From positions 1 to 44,854 of the forward strand of contig JAUXAU010000015.1 in NCBI GenBank assembly GCA_030619765.1: 44,854 nt of DNA, in the 5' to 3' direction. The DNA is from Thermoplasmatota archaeon. GTDB lineage: Archaea; Thermoplasmatota; E2; DHVEG-1. The notes below the pieces were generated by a model, which was given only the letters and a program-made list of their open reading frames with translations, did no database searches and was not told where the DNA came from. Positions 13,513 to 27,300 of this stretch are shown here, in pieces. The position numbers and the translations under genes are program-made. Position 1 is the first letter of the stretch. Each line of letters begins with the position of its first letter.

Positions 13513-15954
13513 GACGAAACAGAATTTGCATCTTTTTCCATTGGAATAAAAGAAAATCCTCCTAAAGAATATAATAACCATTGGGTACTCGATGCAGGGT
13601 TTGATTTTTCAACTGGTTCTCCAGAGGATGAAAACGAATCTCCTGTGAACTCAAGTGTACCTGAACCAGGAGTTGATATCAATGATGTAGGTGGGGACTA
13701 TGGATATACTGGGGGCATTGGAAGTTCAGTTAGTATATGTTCAGATGGAACAATTGATGTAAGTGGAGAATTTGAAGCGGAGGTTACCACTAAATCATTA
13801 GGCGGTAAAATTGGTGCAATTCTGTACGGCAGTCTCACAATATCAGATGAAATTATCTGGGAATCTATGAATCTAACCATCAATGGTGAAGTAACAATTC
13901 CTGTATTTTACATTCCGCTTCAGATATGTGGCATTGGTATAGAGGCAGGTGTTGATATAACTCCACATGTTGAAATCACATTCCATCTTGATCCAACAGA
14001 TGATCCGAGTCAAGGTATCGTTCCAGGTCTAGGTATAAAAATCAAAAATGATGAAGGGATAAAAGGTAATGTAGGTGCAATGATACGAGCATATTGTGAA
14101 GTAGGTTTTGTTATAGGTGATTTCTATACTGAGGCAGGAGGAGATGGAACATTATTTTTTAAAACTCCACCTGATGAAAATGGATATTTTGAGGATTTTA
14201 AACTTTCGTGTTGGATAGGTGGACGCCTTAGACTAGTTTTTTGGGAAATAGAGGGTTGGTGGACATACAATTGGAGTTACAGTGAAGGGCGTCCTTCTGG
14301 TAAAGAATATACTGAAACAGATTGGGCACCTCTAGAAAGAGAATACATAAATCCCGATCATGGCTCTTACAATACATTTGTTTGGAACGAATCTAGCAAT
14401 AGTGGAACGATTATAGAAAACGTATTTCCTCATGCCCGACCATGTGTCGCATATACGCCAGGTAGTTACGGAAGTGAAGCAATGATAGTTTGGTCGCATG
14501 ATAACAATAGTAAATCCAGAGTCAAAGGAATGGAAATACAGTATACCAAATGGAAAAAAAATGGTGAAATGGCTAAACCAAAAACAATACCTGCAACAAA
14601 TGATGATAGGCTTCAAATGGACCCACAAATAGCATATGATAGAAATGGAAACTTGGTATGTGTATTTATACAAACTGATAGTTCTATATCTGAAAACTCT
14701 GAAGCAATGGATGCTTTCAACGCTACTGAAATAGCATATAGTATTTTCGATAAAAATAGCGAAACATGGAGCAGCATTGTTACATTAACGAGCAATAATA
14801 GAATGGATGTTTCACCTGTTCTAACATCTAATGAAAACGGAGACGTTGTACTTATTTGGTGCTCAGATAATGATAATGACCATACAACAATTGATGATAG
14901 AAGTATATCTGCAACCTTCTGGGATGGTAATAGTTGGTCAGACACGATAAATCTGGCTAACAATAAACCCATAGTGTCTACACCAAAGGTTGTCATTAAA
15001 AATGACAATAATGCTATCTGTGTTTTTGCTATGGATGGGGACAATAATATTAGTACAGCAAAAGATCAGAATATCTTTTATATCACGTTTAATTCTGGAG
15101 GATCGGGAAATACTGAACAATTTACCTACGACGATTTATATCAGCATACCTCCCCTTCAGTTATATATGGCAAAGATGGAAATTCATATATTATCTGGCT
15201 AAAGAATGAATACGTTGAATATGAAAGCGAGGAAATCTATGAAGGAACCTTATATTATTGTCAAGTATCTTCAAAAGCTGATCCTATCGAGATAACAAGT
15301 GGGGTAATTTCAGATCCAGTAGCATTACAATTCCCAGGCTCTGGAGCATTAGATGATTTCAATTTTGCTGTAGGTTGGTGTGGCGGTAGGGCTTCTAATA
15401 AGTTATACACTGCTGAGATTAAACTCGATGAGTCTATTGATATTAATGAGATATACTCTTCCGAATCAAAATTATCAGAAACATATTGGAATTTTGCAGC
15501 TAAGAGTTATACTGCTGCTGTTGTTGAGCGGCCCACTCTAAAAAACGGTGGAAAAAATTGTGATCTTTCATTTATCTGTTCAGCAGGATATGCTCCAGAT
15601 CCAAATCCAAAATTAATTAAACCTAAAAAATATGATGAAGAAAGATGGTGGTGTTATTTTAGAGATAAACCTATATGGTTACATCCGACTATTTTCATCA
15701 TTGGTAAGATTACAATTGAAGTGGAGGAAAATCCCTTAGCGGTTGATAAGGTTGTGTTTTACGTAGACAATCATCCTAAAGCTGTTATAACTGAGCCTAA
15801 CGAAAAAGGTGTGTATAGCTGGACATGGAACGAAAGAATTTTCTTTGGCCACATAATAAAAATTAAATCTTATGGTAGCAATGGCAAAGTGGAGGAATAC
15901 TCTATAACCGTATTTATTATGAACTTTTTTCCTCAATCGTACGGAAGTTGGTAA
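13504..15954 (+). pseudogene. 3' half of the disrupted secreted PKD protein gene
   Basis: 816 codons from the ATG inside attR. There is no signal peptide, promoter or ribosome-binding site in front, because the recombinase promoter faces the other way. The sequence is a low-charge extracellular type: beta-rich segments, WWTYNWSYSEG, then propeller-like repeats (AYTPGSYGSEAMIVWSHD, SPVLTSNENGDVVLIW, TPKVVIKNDNNAICVF, SPSVIYGKDGNSYIIW). The C-terminal domain (VDKVVFYVDNHPKAV, GVYSWTWNERIFFGH) is of the type that ends many archaeal surface proteins. Joined in frame to 2882-4048 it restores one long secreted protein. It is probably silent now. Confidence 0.85.
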
Positions 15955-16057
15955 AAACGAAAAAATTGATTGAACTAAAACAACAAAAATAGAAATAGAT
16001 TTTTCAACTTCAAGCAATGGCTTAAATTAATATATGATGATTTCATTCAGCACAGAT

Positions 16058-17206
16058 ATGAAAGAGGTAACAAAGAGAAATATTGCAGTAGTATTACTGG
16101 TAATACTCATATTAGGCGCAATATCTGTAAGGGTAGCATCAAGTCCTAGTGAAGATGGTAAAAGTTTACTTGACGAGATTATCGAAAATCTATTCAAAGA
16201 AGAAAAATCCATAGAACTTGGAGATCTTGCCGATGTACATTACATTGGTAGATACGCTTCAAATAATGCAATTTTTGATTCTTCTTATGAAGACCCTGAA
16301 AATAAAACCGGGGGTACACCACTAAAAATATTTGTCAATTTGGACAGGAGTGAATTGCCACCTGAAGGGTACGAAGGTTACTCCTCACAGGTTATTGATG
16401 GTTTACTTGAGGGGCTTGTCGGATTAAAAGAAGGAGTTACAACAACTATTGGACCTATACCTCCAGAAAAAGCATATGGAGCTAATAAGCTAAAAATAGG
16501 CGATACATTCAGTACAAGTAATCTTGCAATGGTATTGAACCAAACAGTACAGGTCGTCAATCTCACAGATGAAAGTATAAGCTTTAAATGGATAAATATG
16601 GAAAATTTTGGTAAATTTACAATGCCTCAGTTGATTATAAAAGATCTATTAAGTACAGATATAAACGAAATGGTTATTTATCCGCCACCATATTATTTAT
16701 GGGAAAACTCTTCAGGGATAATAAACATTACAGATGAAACAGCTACAGCATATACTACCCCTACAAAAAGCGAAAATATTACTGAAGCTATTGAAGGGGC
16801 TCAGTATGGAGAAACTGCAATTTTTATTTTTCCAGATGCAACAACTGCAGTGTGGAATGATACAACTATAACGCTTACTTCTTCTCCTGAAATAGGCAAA
16901 AACTACACATTAACCCAAGAAAGCCCAGATGGTTCTATAGAGTTGATATTTACTGTTGAAAATATCATAAATAATACAATTAATGTTTCATTTGTATATG
17001 AAGGCGAAAAATCCTATCAAGAATCAATTAGGACTCTTGAATTCAACAGAACATTTACTATGCCTAGGATATACAACAACATTCCAGCGATGTATATGTA
17101 TATTTTTGAAGAAGATATTCTTAAAGCAGGATACAGTACACATGAACTAGCTGGGGAGGAACTAATCTTTGAGGTTGCTATAAAAGAAATTTACAAACCA
17201 AGTTGA
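16058..17206 (+). CDS. secreted FKBP-type peptidyl-prolyl isomerase with large C-terminal domain
   Basis: 382 residues from the ATG at 16058, chosen because a TATA-like TTAAATTAATATAT lies about 25-36 bases upstream; an ATG at 16034 falls inside it. Residues 6-28 are a hydrophobic signal or anchor (IAVVLLVILILGAISVRVA). The FKBP domain follows with VHYIGRY, IFDSSYEDP and GLLEGLVGLKEGVTTTIGPI around residues 55-150. The remaining ~230 residues are Thr/Asn-rich with strands typical of extracellular archaeal proteins. It likely assists folding of exported proteins. Its 3' end overlaps the convergent DHH gene by 16 bases. Confidence 0.82.
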   Translation: MKEVTKRNIAVVLLVILILGAISVRVASSPSEDGKSLLDEIIENLFKEEKSIELGDLADVHYIGRYASNNAIFDSSYEDPENKTGGTPLKIFVNLDRSELPPEGYEGYSSQVIDGLLEGLVGLKEGVTTTIGPIPPEKAYGANKLKIGDTFSTSNLAMVLNQTVQVVNLTDESISFKWINMENFGKFTMPQLIIKDLLSTDINEMVIYPPPYYLWENSSGIINITDETATAYTTPTKSENITEAIEGAQYGETAIFIFPDATTAVWNDTTITLTSSPEIGKNYTLTQESPDGSIELIFTVENIINNTINVSFVYEGEKSYQESIRTLEFNRTFTMPRIYNNIPAMYMYIFEEDILKAGYSTHELAGEELIFEVAIKEIYKPS

Positions 17207-18564
17207 TCTTTAATTTCCTTTTCAAGCAAATCCAAAAACTCTTCTTCTTTTCCTTTTGGAATGGTAGCACCAGCAGCAATGTTATGTCCTCCGCCAACGC
17301 CATTTAATTCTTTGGCTGCATTACTTAACGCAGATGATAAATCCAATCCTTTATCAACAAAAGCATGAGTGGTTCTTGCTGACACTTTTACATCTCCGTT
17401 TTCAGTATATGCAAAACCAATCAATGGTAAATTACTGTCAATATCTTCTGAGTTCAACATCATATTCGTGACAATCCCAATTATGGTATCACGTATTCCA
17501 TCGCCGGCATGGAAGAATTGTAAAAACGATCTTTTCTGTATCTTCTCTTCTTTTGCAAACTGTAAACCTTCTACTAAATTACGTCTATGCCCCCTCAGTA
17601 AGTTACAAGCCTTTTTTAGCCACTTGTTTCTATCACCTAGGCACACATTAAGTCCCACCTCATATTGATCGTATCTTGCCGTGGAATTCAAAAGTGTGGC
17701 AAATTCTTTGGCATCATGTAGCTCAGTACCTAGTTTCTCTTTACTTAGAACGTATATTTCTCCAATTATTCTGCCAGCGATTTCATGTCCAAACCCTTTG
17801 GTAAGAAGCATCTGTGCAATAGACGATATGATTTTTTGCCTCTCTTCTTTATTTAGATCAATCCATTTTCGCCAGTAATCCCCGTCTTTCAATCGTATAT
17901 TCAAATCCTGTAAAAATGAAACACATGCATCTTCTCTCCTGCTTAAACCGGGAATGAATGGGTCGCCCGAATACTGTAGTAACTTAGATATGGAGCGTGT
18001 TTCTCTACCGAAATACCGTACATCCATTTTATTTTGAATCACACCTGCTTTTTTTCCATCCGTTAATATTTCGCGGTTCATCCCCTGAAGTCTACAGAAT
18101 TTTCTATCTTGTAAGTCTCCACATGCTCCAACAATTGCTAGCGCTGATAAATCCATATTTTTTAAATTAATACATTTAGAAACAAGATATGTTACACCAG
18201 CTCCACTAATGTCATATGCTCCTTCAAGGCCAAATAAATGAGGGTTTAAATGAAAAGGCATGTTGGAATCCTTTGGACAGGTATGATGATCAGTAATTAT
18301 CTTATTGATATCTGGGCAATCTGTGCTAATACTGCTTCCAAGATCTGTAAACCAAACCAGTTCATGGTTTTCATCAGTCAATCTATTTAGAATAAAATCA
18401 TCTAACTGTTTTACACATTCTATAGAATATTCCTTACCCAATCTTTTTAGCGTTTCAGATGCTATTGCCCCAGCAGTTATACCATCTGCATCTATATGGG
18501 TTACAATATGAATCTCTTTTGAATGATTGATAATGTTTCCTATCTCTCTAGCTCTTTTTAACAA
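17191..18564 (-). CDS. RecJ-like single-strand exonuclease (DHH/DHHA1 family)
   Basis: 457 residues from a TTG at 18564. Motifs: THIDADGITAGA near residue 22 (metal-binding Asp25 and Asp27), WFTDLGSS near 71, DHHTCP near 92, and the DHHA1 motif GGGHNIAAGA near 430. Archaeal relatives (GAN/RecJ) are 5'-3' single-strand nucleases that bind GINS at the replication fork or act in repair. Length and motif order are normal. The TTG start has a weak upstream signal, but no in-frame ATG lies before the first motif. Confidence 0.88.
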   Translation of the reverse strand: MLKRAREIGNIINHSKEIHIVTHIDADGITAGAIASETLKRLGKEYSIECVKQLDDFILNRLTDENHELVWFTDLGSSISTDCPDINKIITDHHTCPKDSNMPFHLNPHLFGLEGAYDISGAGVTYLVSKCINLKNMDLSALAIVGACGDLQDRKFCRLQGMNREILTDGKKAGVIQNKMDVRYFGRETRSISKLLQYSGDPFIPGLSRREDACVSFLQDLNIRLKDGDYWRKWIDLNKEERQKIISSIAQMLLTKGFGHEIAGRIIGEIYVLSKEKLGTELHDAKEFATLLNSTARYDQYEVGLNVCLGDRNKWLKKACNLLRGHRRNLVEGLQFAKEEKIQKRSFLQFFHAGDGIRDTIIGIVTNMMLNSEDIDSNLPLIGFAYTENGDVKVSARTTHAFVDKGLDLSSALSNAAKELNGVGGGHNIAAGATIPKGKEEEFLDLLEKEIKDQLGL

Positions 18565-18647
18565 CTGAGTGCACCAACTTAAATGTAATACGGAGAGACC
18601 AAATTAGTCTTTCGAAACAATTTATAAAGAATAGATATAGAGAATTA

Positions 18648-22184
<3,537 letters not shown>

Positions 22185-22361
22185 TCAATTTTTTGTGAAG
22201 CCATTATTTTACTCTATGCCTACCTCCATCTACAGAACATTTTCTTCTATAACATAGATAGGCAAGTACCAGGTATAAAGGTCCCATACATAAATATTTG
22301 GTATACCTATAGAGGAGGGTCCTGTTGATGCTTTGATTACACAATAATTCTATATAACCTC

Positions 22362-22391
22362 CCATCCGATTAGGGATGGTATAAAACATAA
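22362..22391 (+). promoter_or_regulatory. palindrome abutting the TATA box of the pyrophosphatase gene
   Basis: CCATCC (22362-22367) and GGATGG (22374-22379) form an inverted repeat that touches TATAAAACAT (22380-22389), about 50-60 bases before the ATG at 22441. A repressor or activator site is likely. The remaining 22204-22361, between this and the divergent PFOR gene, contains partial inverted repeats around GGTATA/TATACC but no gene. Confidence 0.5.
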
Positions 22392-22440
22392 CAATTAAAT
22401 AAGGAATATTAATACCACAACAACAGGGTGAACGGTTAAA

Positions 22441-24474
22441 ATGGATATCTCTAATGTACTAATACCAACAGGAGGTATAGTAGCTTTGCTTTTTGCAACA
22501 TTTCTGTTCTTTAAGGTTAGAAGGCAAAGCCCCGGAAATGAAAAGATGCGGGAGCTTAGTAGTGCAATAAGAGAGGGAGCTATGGCATTTTTGAAAAGCG
22601 AATACAAAGTACTTGTCATCTTTGTAGCAGTTGTCACGTCATTACTTTTTGTAATATCCTACATACCTGGAAGTAACATGCACTGGGGTTTATCGGCGGC
22701 GTTTATCGTCGGTGCCATCTTTTCTGCAGTTTCTGGGAACATTGGAATGCGCATGGCCACAATGGCCAACGCAAGAACCGCCGAAGGCACAAAAAAGAGC
22801 CTAAGTAAAGGTCTTTCCATAGCATTTTCAAGCGGTGCTGTCATGGGGATGTGTGTGGTCGGACTTGGAGTAATTGGAGTATTCGTCTTATATTTAATCT
22901 TTAATGATCCAAACATATTGTTTGGTTTTGGTTTTGGTGCATCATCAATTGCGTTATTTGCTAGAGTTGGCGGTGGAATCTATACAAAATCAGCAGATGT
23001 TGGAGCAGACCTTGTTGGAAAAGTTGAAGCAGGAATCCCAGAGGACGATCCAAGAAATCCTGCAGTTATTGCCGATCAAGTGGGCGACAATGTTGGTGAT
23101 GTCGCTGGAATGGGGGCAGATTTATTTGAATCATATGTTGACTCAATAATTGCAACAATGGCACTTGCAGCAATTGCAGGAGGATTTGCATTAACAAATT
23201 ACGGAGAAAACGCCATTATTCTTCCACTAATTATAGCAGGAATGGGCATATTTGCATCAATTATTGGTACCATGGTAGTATTCGCGAGTAAAGGGAAAAA
23301 TATCTATGGTGTATTAAGAAACTCTCTTTTTGTAAGTACTATTATAACAGCAATATTTGCAGGTATTGCAACATGGTATACCATTGGAACATTGGAACCG
23401 TTTTATGCAATGGTTGCTGGACTTGTCGCAGGTATCGTTATTGGACTCAGCACCGAGTATTTCACCTCTGAAAAGAGAAAACCTGCTCAAAGTATAGCAG
23501 AAGCTTCAAAAACTGGTCCTGCCACTGTGATAATACAAGGCATGGTGACCGGTATGATGAGCACAGTTATACCAATCATAGCAGTAGTTATTGCCATGCT
23601 TGTTGCCTACTTCTTTGCAGATTTTTATGGCGTAGCCATTTCTGCAGTTGGAATGCTCAGCATTTTAGGCATTTCTCTTGCAACCGATTGCTATGGGCCA
23701 GTTGCTGATAATGCACAAGGAATATCTGAGATGGCGGGAATGGGAAAAGAAGTACGTGAGAGAACCGAACAACTTGATGCTGTCGGTAACACTACTGCAG
23801 CCATGGGAAAGGGATTTGCCATTGGATCCGCCGCAATTACTTCTCTTGCGCTCATATTTACATATATTATAATGGCTAATACGCTCCTTCCAGCAGGTGA
23901 AACACTTGAATTATCTCTAGGAGATCCTTATGTGATTTCTGGTATCTTCATTGGTGCGATGCTCCCATTTGTCTTCACGGCATTGACGATGGGTGCTGTC
24001 GGAAAAGCTGCCCATGCGATGGTTGAAGAGGTCCGGTACCAATTTAAAAAATTCGATTTATTAAAGAGTGATAAGAACAAGCCTGATTATGCTCGATGCG
24101 TAAAAATTAGTACAAATCGAGCATTAAAAGCGATGATCATACCAAGTTTAATGGCAGTGGTTTCTCCAATTGTGGTAGGGATTGTGTTGAAACCAACTGG
24201 ACTTGGAGGTTTGTTGATAGGATCCATATCTACTGGATTTGTCTTGGCTATTTTTCTTGCTAATTCAGGTGGTGCTTGGGATAATGCAAAAAAATACATT
24301 GAATCTGGAAATCTTGGTGGCAAAGGATCCAGCGCTCACAAAGCTACCATAATAGGTGATACCGTAGGCGACCCATGTAAAGACACGTCAGGACCTTCTC
24401 TTAACATACTTATAAAGCTCATGTCAATTGTATCACTGGTGTTTTTGCCACTGATTATTGCATTCAACTTATAA
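22441..24474 (+). CDS. hppA: membrane-bound ion-translocating pyrophosphatase, K+-dependent type
   Basis: 677 residues with about 16 hydrophobic segments. The pyrophosphate/Mg site motif GIPEDDPRNPAVIADQVGDN begins near residue 195. GNTTAAMGKGFAIGSAA (near 450) has Ala where K+-independent enzymes have Lys, so it belongs to the K+-dependent class. The last loop GDTVGDPCKDTSGPSLNIL is present. It couples PPi hydrolysis to export of H+ or Na+ across the cell membrane; the ion cannot be settled by eye. The ferredoxin gene follows after 23 bases, and PFOR is divergent upstream, forming an energy-metabolism cluster. Confidence 0.95.
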   Translation: MDISNVLIPTGGIVALLFATFLFFKVRRQSPGNEKMRELSSAIREGAMAFLKSEYKVLVIFVAVVTSLLFVISYIPGSNMHWGLSAAFIVGAIFSAVSGNIGMRMATMANARTAEGTKKSLSKGLSIAFSSGAVMGMCVVGLGVIGVFVLYLIFNDPNILFGFGFGASSIALFARVGGGIYTKSADVGADLVGKVEAGIPEDDPRNPAVIADQVGDNVGDVAGMGADLFESYVDSIIATMALAAIAGGFALTNYGENAIILPLIIAGMGIFASIIGTMVVFASKGKNIYGVLRNSLFVSTIITAIFAGIATWYTIGTLEPFYAMVAGLVAGIVIGLSTEYFTSEKRKPAQSIAEASKTGPATVIIQGMVTGMMSTVIPIIAVVIAMLVAYFFADFYGVAISAVGMLSILGISLATDCYGPVADNAQGISEMAGMGKEVRERTEQLDAVGNTTAAMGKGFAIGSAAITSLALIFTYIIMANTLLPAGETLELSLGDPYVISGIFIGAMLPFVFTALTMGAVGKAAHAMVEEVRYQFKKFDLLKSDKNKPDYARCVKISTNRALKAMIIPSLMAVVSPIVVGIVLKPTGLGGLLIGSISTGFVLAIFLANSGGAWDNAKKYIESGNLGGKGSSAHKATIIGDTVGDPCKDTSGPSLNILIKLMSIVSLVFLPLIIAFNL

Positions 24475-24497
24475 ATATAAAGGAGGTTTAGAAATAT

Positions 24498-24707
24498 ATG
24501 AAAAAAGAATTTGAAGAAGGGGATATAAAAATCACCGTAGACTATGACAAATGCACAGGTGCTGGAGAGTGTGTTACTGCTTGTCCAGTAGAGATATTTG
24601 AATTAGTCGACGGAAAGGCAGTAGTAAAAGATGTGGGTGAATGTATTGAGTGCTGTGCATGTGTAAGTGCATGTCCACAAGAAGCTATTGAACATAGTAG
24701 TTGTTGA
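24498..24707 (+). CDS. ferredoxin with one incomplete cluster motif
   Basis: 69 residues, two ferredoxin repeats. The second motif CIECCACVSACP is a complete CxxCxxCxxxCP plus an extra Cys. The first reads CTGAGECVTACP, with Ala at the second Cys position, so the first site may hold a 3Fe-4S cluster. A strong AAAGGAGGT precedes the ATG. Being directly downstream of the pyrophosphatase and near PFOR, it is a likely electron acceptor for pyruvate oxidation. Confidence 0.9.
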   Translation: MKKEFEEGDIKITVDYDKCTGAGECVTACPVEIFELVDGKAVVKDVGECIECCACVSACPQEAIEHSSC

Positions 24708-24727
24708 ATGTAAAACTGATTTGTACC

Positions 24728-24757
24728 TGTTTTTATCTTGGAAGATAAGATGGAAAC
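24728..24757 (+). terminator. hairpin after the ferredoxin gene
   Basis: TGTTT/AAACA outer and TTATCTT (24733-24739)/AAGATAA (24742-24748) inner pairs form a stem about 20 bases after the stop codon. It probably ends the pyrophosphatase-ferredoxin transcript. Confidence 0.4.
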
Positions 24758-25198
24758 AAGCACAATATAATCCTGTTCATTATTTCAACTTGTTTGAATT
24801 ACTGGATTCCGAGCCGTCACTATAATTGCTATCCCGTTTTCTTTTTTTAATTCCTTAAAATAATTTACCACTATACTCAGGATTGCATATAACACTCTGT
24901 GGCTGCGTTTGTAATAAAATAAAATGGAGAGGAATGAGGCGCAGATTACACCAAATTTTAATATTAAGGAAGGAGGAAGGCAATTAAAATAATACCTTCA
25001 AGTAATCTTACGCCTCAAATTATATATTGTAATTGCTCTCTTATATATCTATCGTCAATATGATTATAGATAATAGGGGCACTAAATACCAGCGTACCCC
25101 TATTTCTTTCAAATTCCTCCCCGATCTTTCGAACTAATATTATACTATCAACTATATATTATTTCTCTTCTTTTTATTTCCATAGAGTATTTGTGGAG
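24758..25198. other. intergenic region with two strong inverted repeats
   Basis: No convincing gene. TGAGGCG...GATTAC (24935-24949) pairs with GTAATC...CGCCTCA (25002-25017), enclosing a purine-rich GGAAGGAGGAAGG. AATAGGGG (25072-25079) pairs perfectly with CCCCTATT (25097-25104), downstream of a TATA-like TTATATATC near 25041. They could be small RNAs or terminators. Confidence 0.4.
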
Positions 25199-25500
25199 AT
25201 GAAATCAATCTGCTAACCTTTTGTTACTGATGTTTTTATTTTATGGAAAACATTTAAATAATCCTTAGATATATGATTATGCGTAGGAACGGAGGAAGGT
25301 ATTAAGATTTGGAATTATTTTCATATTTTTTTATCCTCCTTACCTTCCTTCCAAAATACTGTTGAATTGAAATCAGCCCACTAACCTTTTGTTACAGATG
25401 TTGCAATAAAATTATCATGGGAAACATTTAAGGGAAACATTTAAATGTAAATTATATATATCTATTATATAATTTTAATATTTATGGAGCGGAGGAAAAA
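25199..25500 (+). repeat. duplicated promoter/leader segment before the PQQ-like protein gene
   Basis: Two related copies run 25199-25300 and 25370-25500. Each has GAAATCA, then CTAACCTTTTGTTAC, then GGRAAACATTTAAAT, then an ATATAT stretch, then a purine-rich GGAGGAA. The second copy leads into the gene at 25503; within it GGAAACATTTAA is itself doubled. The first copy has no gene after it; instead GGAGGAAGGTA (25291-25301) faces TACCTTCCTTCC (25341-25352), which could hide the Shine-Dalgarno in a hairpin. Confidence 0.6.
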
Positions 25501-25502
25501 AA

Positions 25503-27251
25503 ATGAAAAAGAAAAGCGTAGGTATTTTTGTATGTATGCTGTTGATTGCAGCTGCTGTGTTACCAGTAGCAGGGACTGAGAATTTTAATACAACTAAACT
25601 GGAAAAACACTTCCTTGGTGCTACTGAGCAAGGTTCTACTACTTCCGTTGGTGATTGGTGGCCTATGCATCGTCATGACCCTGGAAACACAGGTTGTTCG
25701 TCATCAATAGCGCCAAACACGAATCGGGTATGTTGGGAGCAAAATATTGGGGAGGAAATTTATACGGCAGCACCTATTGTTGTCGACGACAGGCTCTACA
25801 TCAGTACAGAATCGTTCTATAAGGATATTGGACCACTTTTTATGTCTAATGGAACGAAGCTAAGCATTCCTGAGAAACCGCCAGATTTGTCTGAAATATT
25901 AGAAGTTATAATGACTCAAAAAGAAGATTATTTCGGAGGGGTTTATTGTTTGGATGCTGATGATGGAACACTATTATGGAATTATTCAATGTACTCACCT
26001 AATGATCCAGCGGTGGTTGATGGGAAAGTCTACGTAACCGACTTTGATTTCTACACTTATTATTTTTCTAGTTCGCTCTATTGTCTGGATGCCGTGACCG
26101 GAAACAAGATTTGGCAAAAGCCTCTGGATTATGCCATACTTACTCCGACTATTGTTGCTGACGACAAAATCTATCTTGGCGCTCTTGATTTTTACTCCTT
26201 TACTGGAACATTCTTGTGTCTTGATCTCAATGGCGATGTCATATGGACCCATCCAATGCAATATTCTGAGCTTATGTTGTTTACTTCACCAGCGGTTTGC
26301 GAGGGAAAAGTCTGTTTTCTCACCTGGGATTTATATAGTTATTTTACTGGTAATCTCTATTGTCTTAATGCAGAGACAGGCGTTAATTTGTGGACCAAGA
26401 CGATCTTCAATTATCCTTACTTTTTTGGTTCACGTTCACCAGTTTGTTCCGATGGCAAAGTCTATATCTCAGATATGGATATTTATAGTTATAACGGACA
26501 ACTTTACTGTTATGATCTTGCAACAGGTCAGCCTGAATGGACATATTATAATTTGGGATGGTCTTTTTCGACCCCTGTGGTTTGTGATGGCAGCGTCTAC
26601 ATCACCGCTCTTGACTTTAGCTATTACGAGATGAGTATTTATTGTATCGATGCAGAATCTGGCGTTTTGATATGGAGGGCTCCAGCTCCTGGAGAGGTAT
26701 ATTATTTCTTTTTCGCTGGTTCCCTTATATGTGCTGACGATAAGCTCTATCTTGCCCCTTTTAGTTTTTATTACTACGGCCAGAATACGCTCTACTGCCT
26801 AGATGCAGACGATGGAAGTCAACTCTGGGACTACACACTCAATGATGAGACAGTATGTTCTCCCTCTATAGCTGATGAACGGATGTATATCGCCGACGTT
26901 TACGGGAATATCTATGCGTTTGAGGATGAACTGAAACTCAAGAGACTCGCTGGTGGATTTCTGAATGTGAAGGCTTTTATCGCTAATGATGGTGACGCTA
27001 GTCTTTCCAATGTCACCTGGTATATCACTGTGGTTGGTGGCATGTTTGGTAATGTGACAAGATCTGGTACGATCCCAACACTTAATCCAGGAATTTTGGG
27101 CATCAAAATTAAACGAGCCTTTCCTGTTTTTGGCTTTGGAAGTATTCAAGTTACAGCGACTGTCACCATGCCTGATCTCAATGTTATCAAAAGAACTAAA
27201 GAAGGCTTTGTATTGGGACCGATAGTCGTGCTATTGCCGTTTCTCGGTTAA
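25503..27251 (+). CDS. secreted PQQ-like beta-propeller protein
   Basis: 582 residues. The signal peptide is residues 1-24 (VGIFVCMLLIAAAVLPVAGT). The mature part has repeated propeller blades of the form LYCLDA-x-GxxLW: VYCLDADDGTLLWNY, LYCLDAVTGNKIWQK, LCLDLNGDVIWTH, LYCLNAETGVNLWTK, LYCYDLATGQPEWTY, IYCIDAESGVLIWRA and LYCLDADDGSQLWDY. Calcium- or quinone-type sites were not evident. The C-terminal ~90 residues form a separate beta domain (FLNVKAFIANDGDASLSNVTWY). GGAGCGGAGGA precedes the ATG. It is probably a surface binding or structural protein; enzymatic activity is unproven. Confidence 0.85.
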   Translation: MKKKSVGIFVCMLLIAAAVLPVAGTENFNTTKLEKHFLGATEQGSTTSVGDWWPMHRHDPGNTGCSSSIAPNTNRVCWEQNIGEEIYTAAPIVVDDRLYISTESFYKDIGPLFMSNGTKLSIPEKPPDLSEILEVIMTQKEDYFGGVYCLDADDGTLLWNYSMYSPNDPAVVDGKVYVTDFDFYTYYFSSSLYCLDAVTGNKIWQKPLDYAILTPTIVADDKIYLGALDFYSFTGTFLCLDLNGDVIWTHPMQYSELMLFTSPAVCEGKVCFLTWDLYSYFTGNLYCLNAETGVNLWTKTIFNYPYFFGSRSPVCSDGKVYISDMDIYSYNGQLYCYDLATGQPEWTYYNLGWSFSTPVVCDGSVYITALDFSYYEMSIYCIDAESGVLIWRAPAPGEVYYFFFAGSLICADDKLYLAPFSFYYYGQNTLYCLDADDGSQLWDYTLNDETVCSPSIADERMYIADVYGNIYAFEDELKLKRLAGGFLNVKAFIANDGDASLSNVTWYITVVGGMFGNVTRSGTIPTLNPGILGIKIKRAFPVFGFGSIQVTATVTMPDLNVIKRTKEGFVLGPIVVLLPFLG

Positions 27252-27252
27252 A

Positions 27253-27274
27253 CTATCTCTCTCTAAAGATAGTC
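27253..27274 (+). terminator. hairpin after the PQQ-like gene
   Basis: ACTATCT (27253-27259) and AGATAGT (27268-27274) form a 7-bp stem directly after the stop codon, before the next gene at 27301. Confidence 0.4.
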
Positions 27275-27300
27275 TGGTTGTAATTCATCATACAAACCAT

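Noticed and set aside
24785..24945. Minus-strand frame ending KENGIAIIVTARNPV
   Set aside because: It looks like a possible C-terminal remnant of an ATPase-like protein, but it is short, has no start with signals and no recognisable motif.
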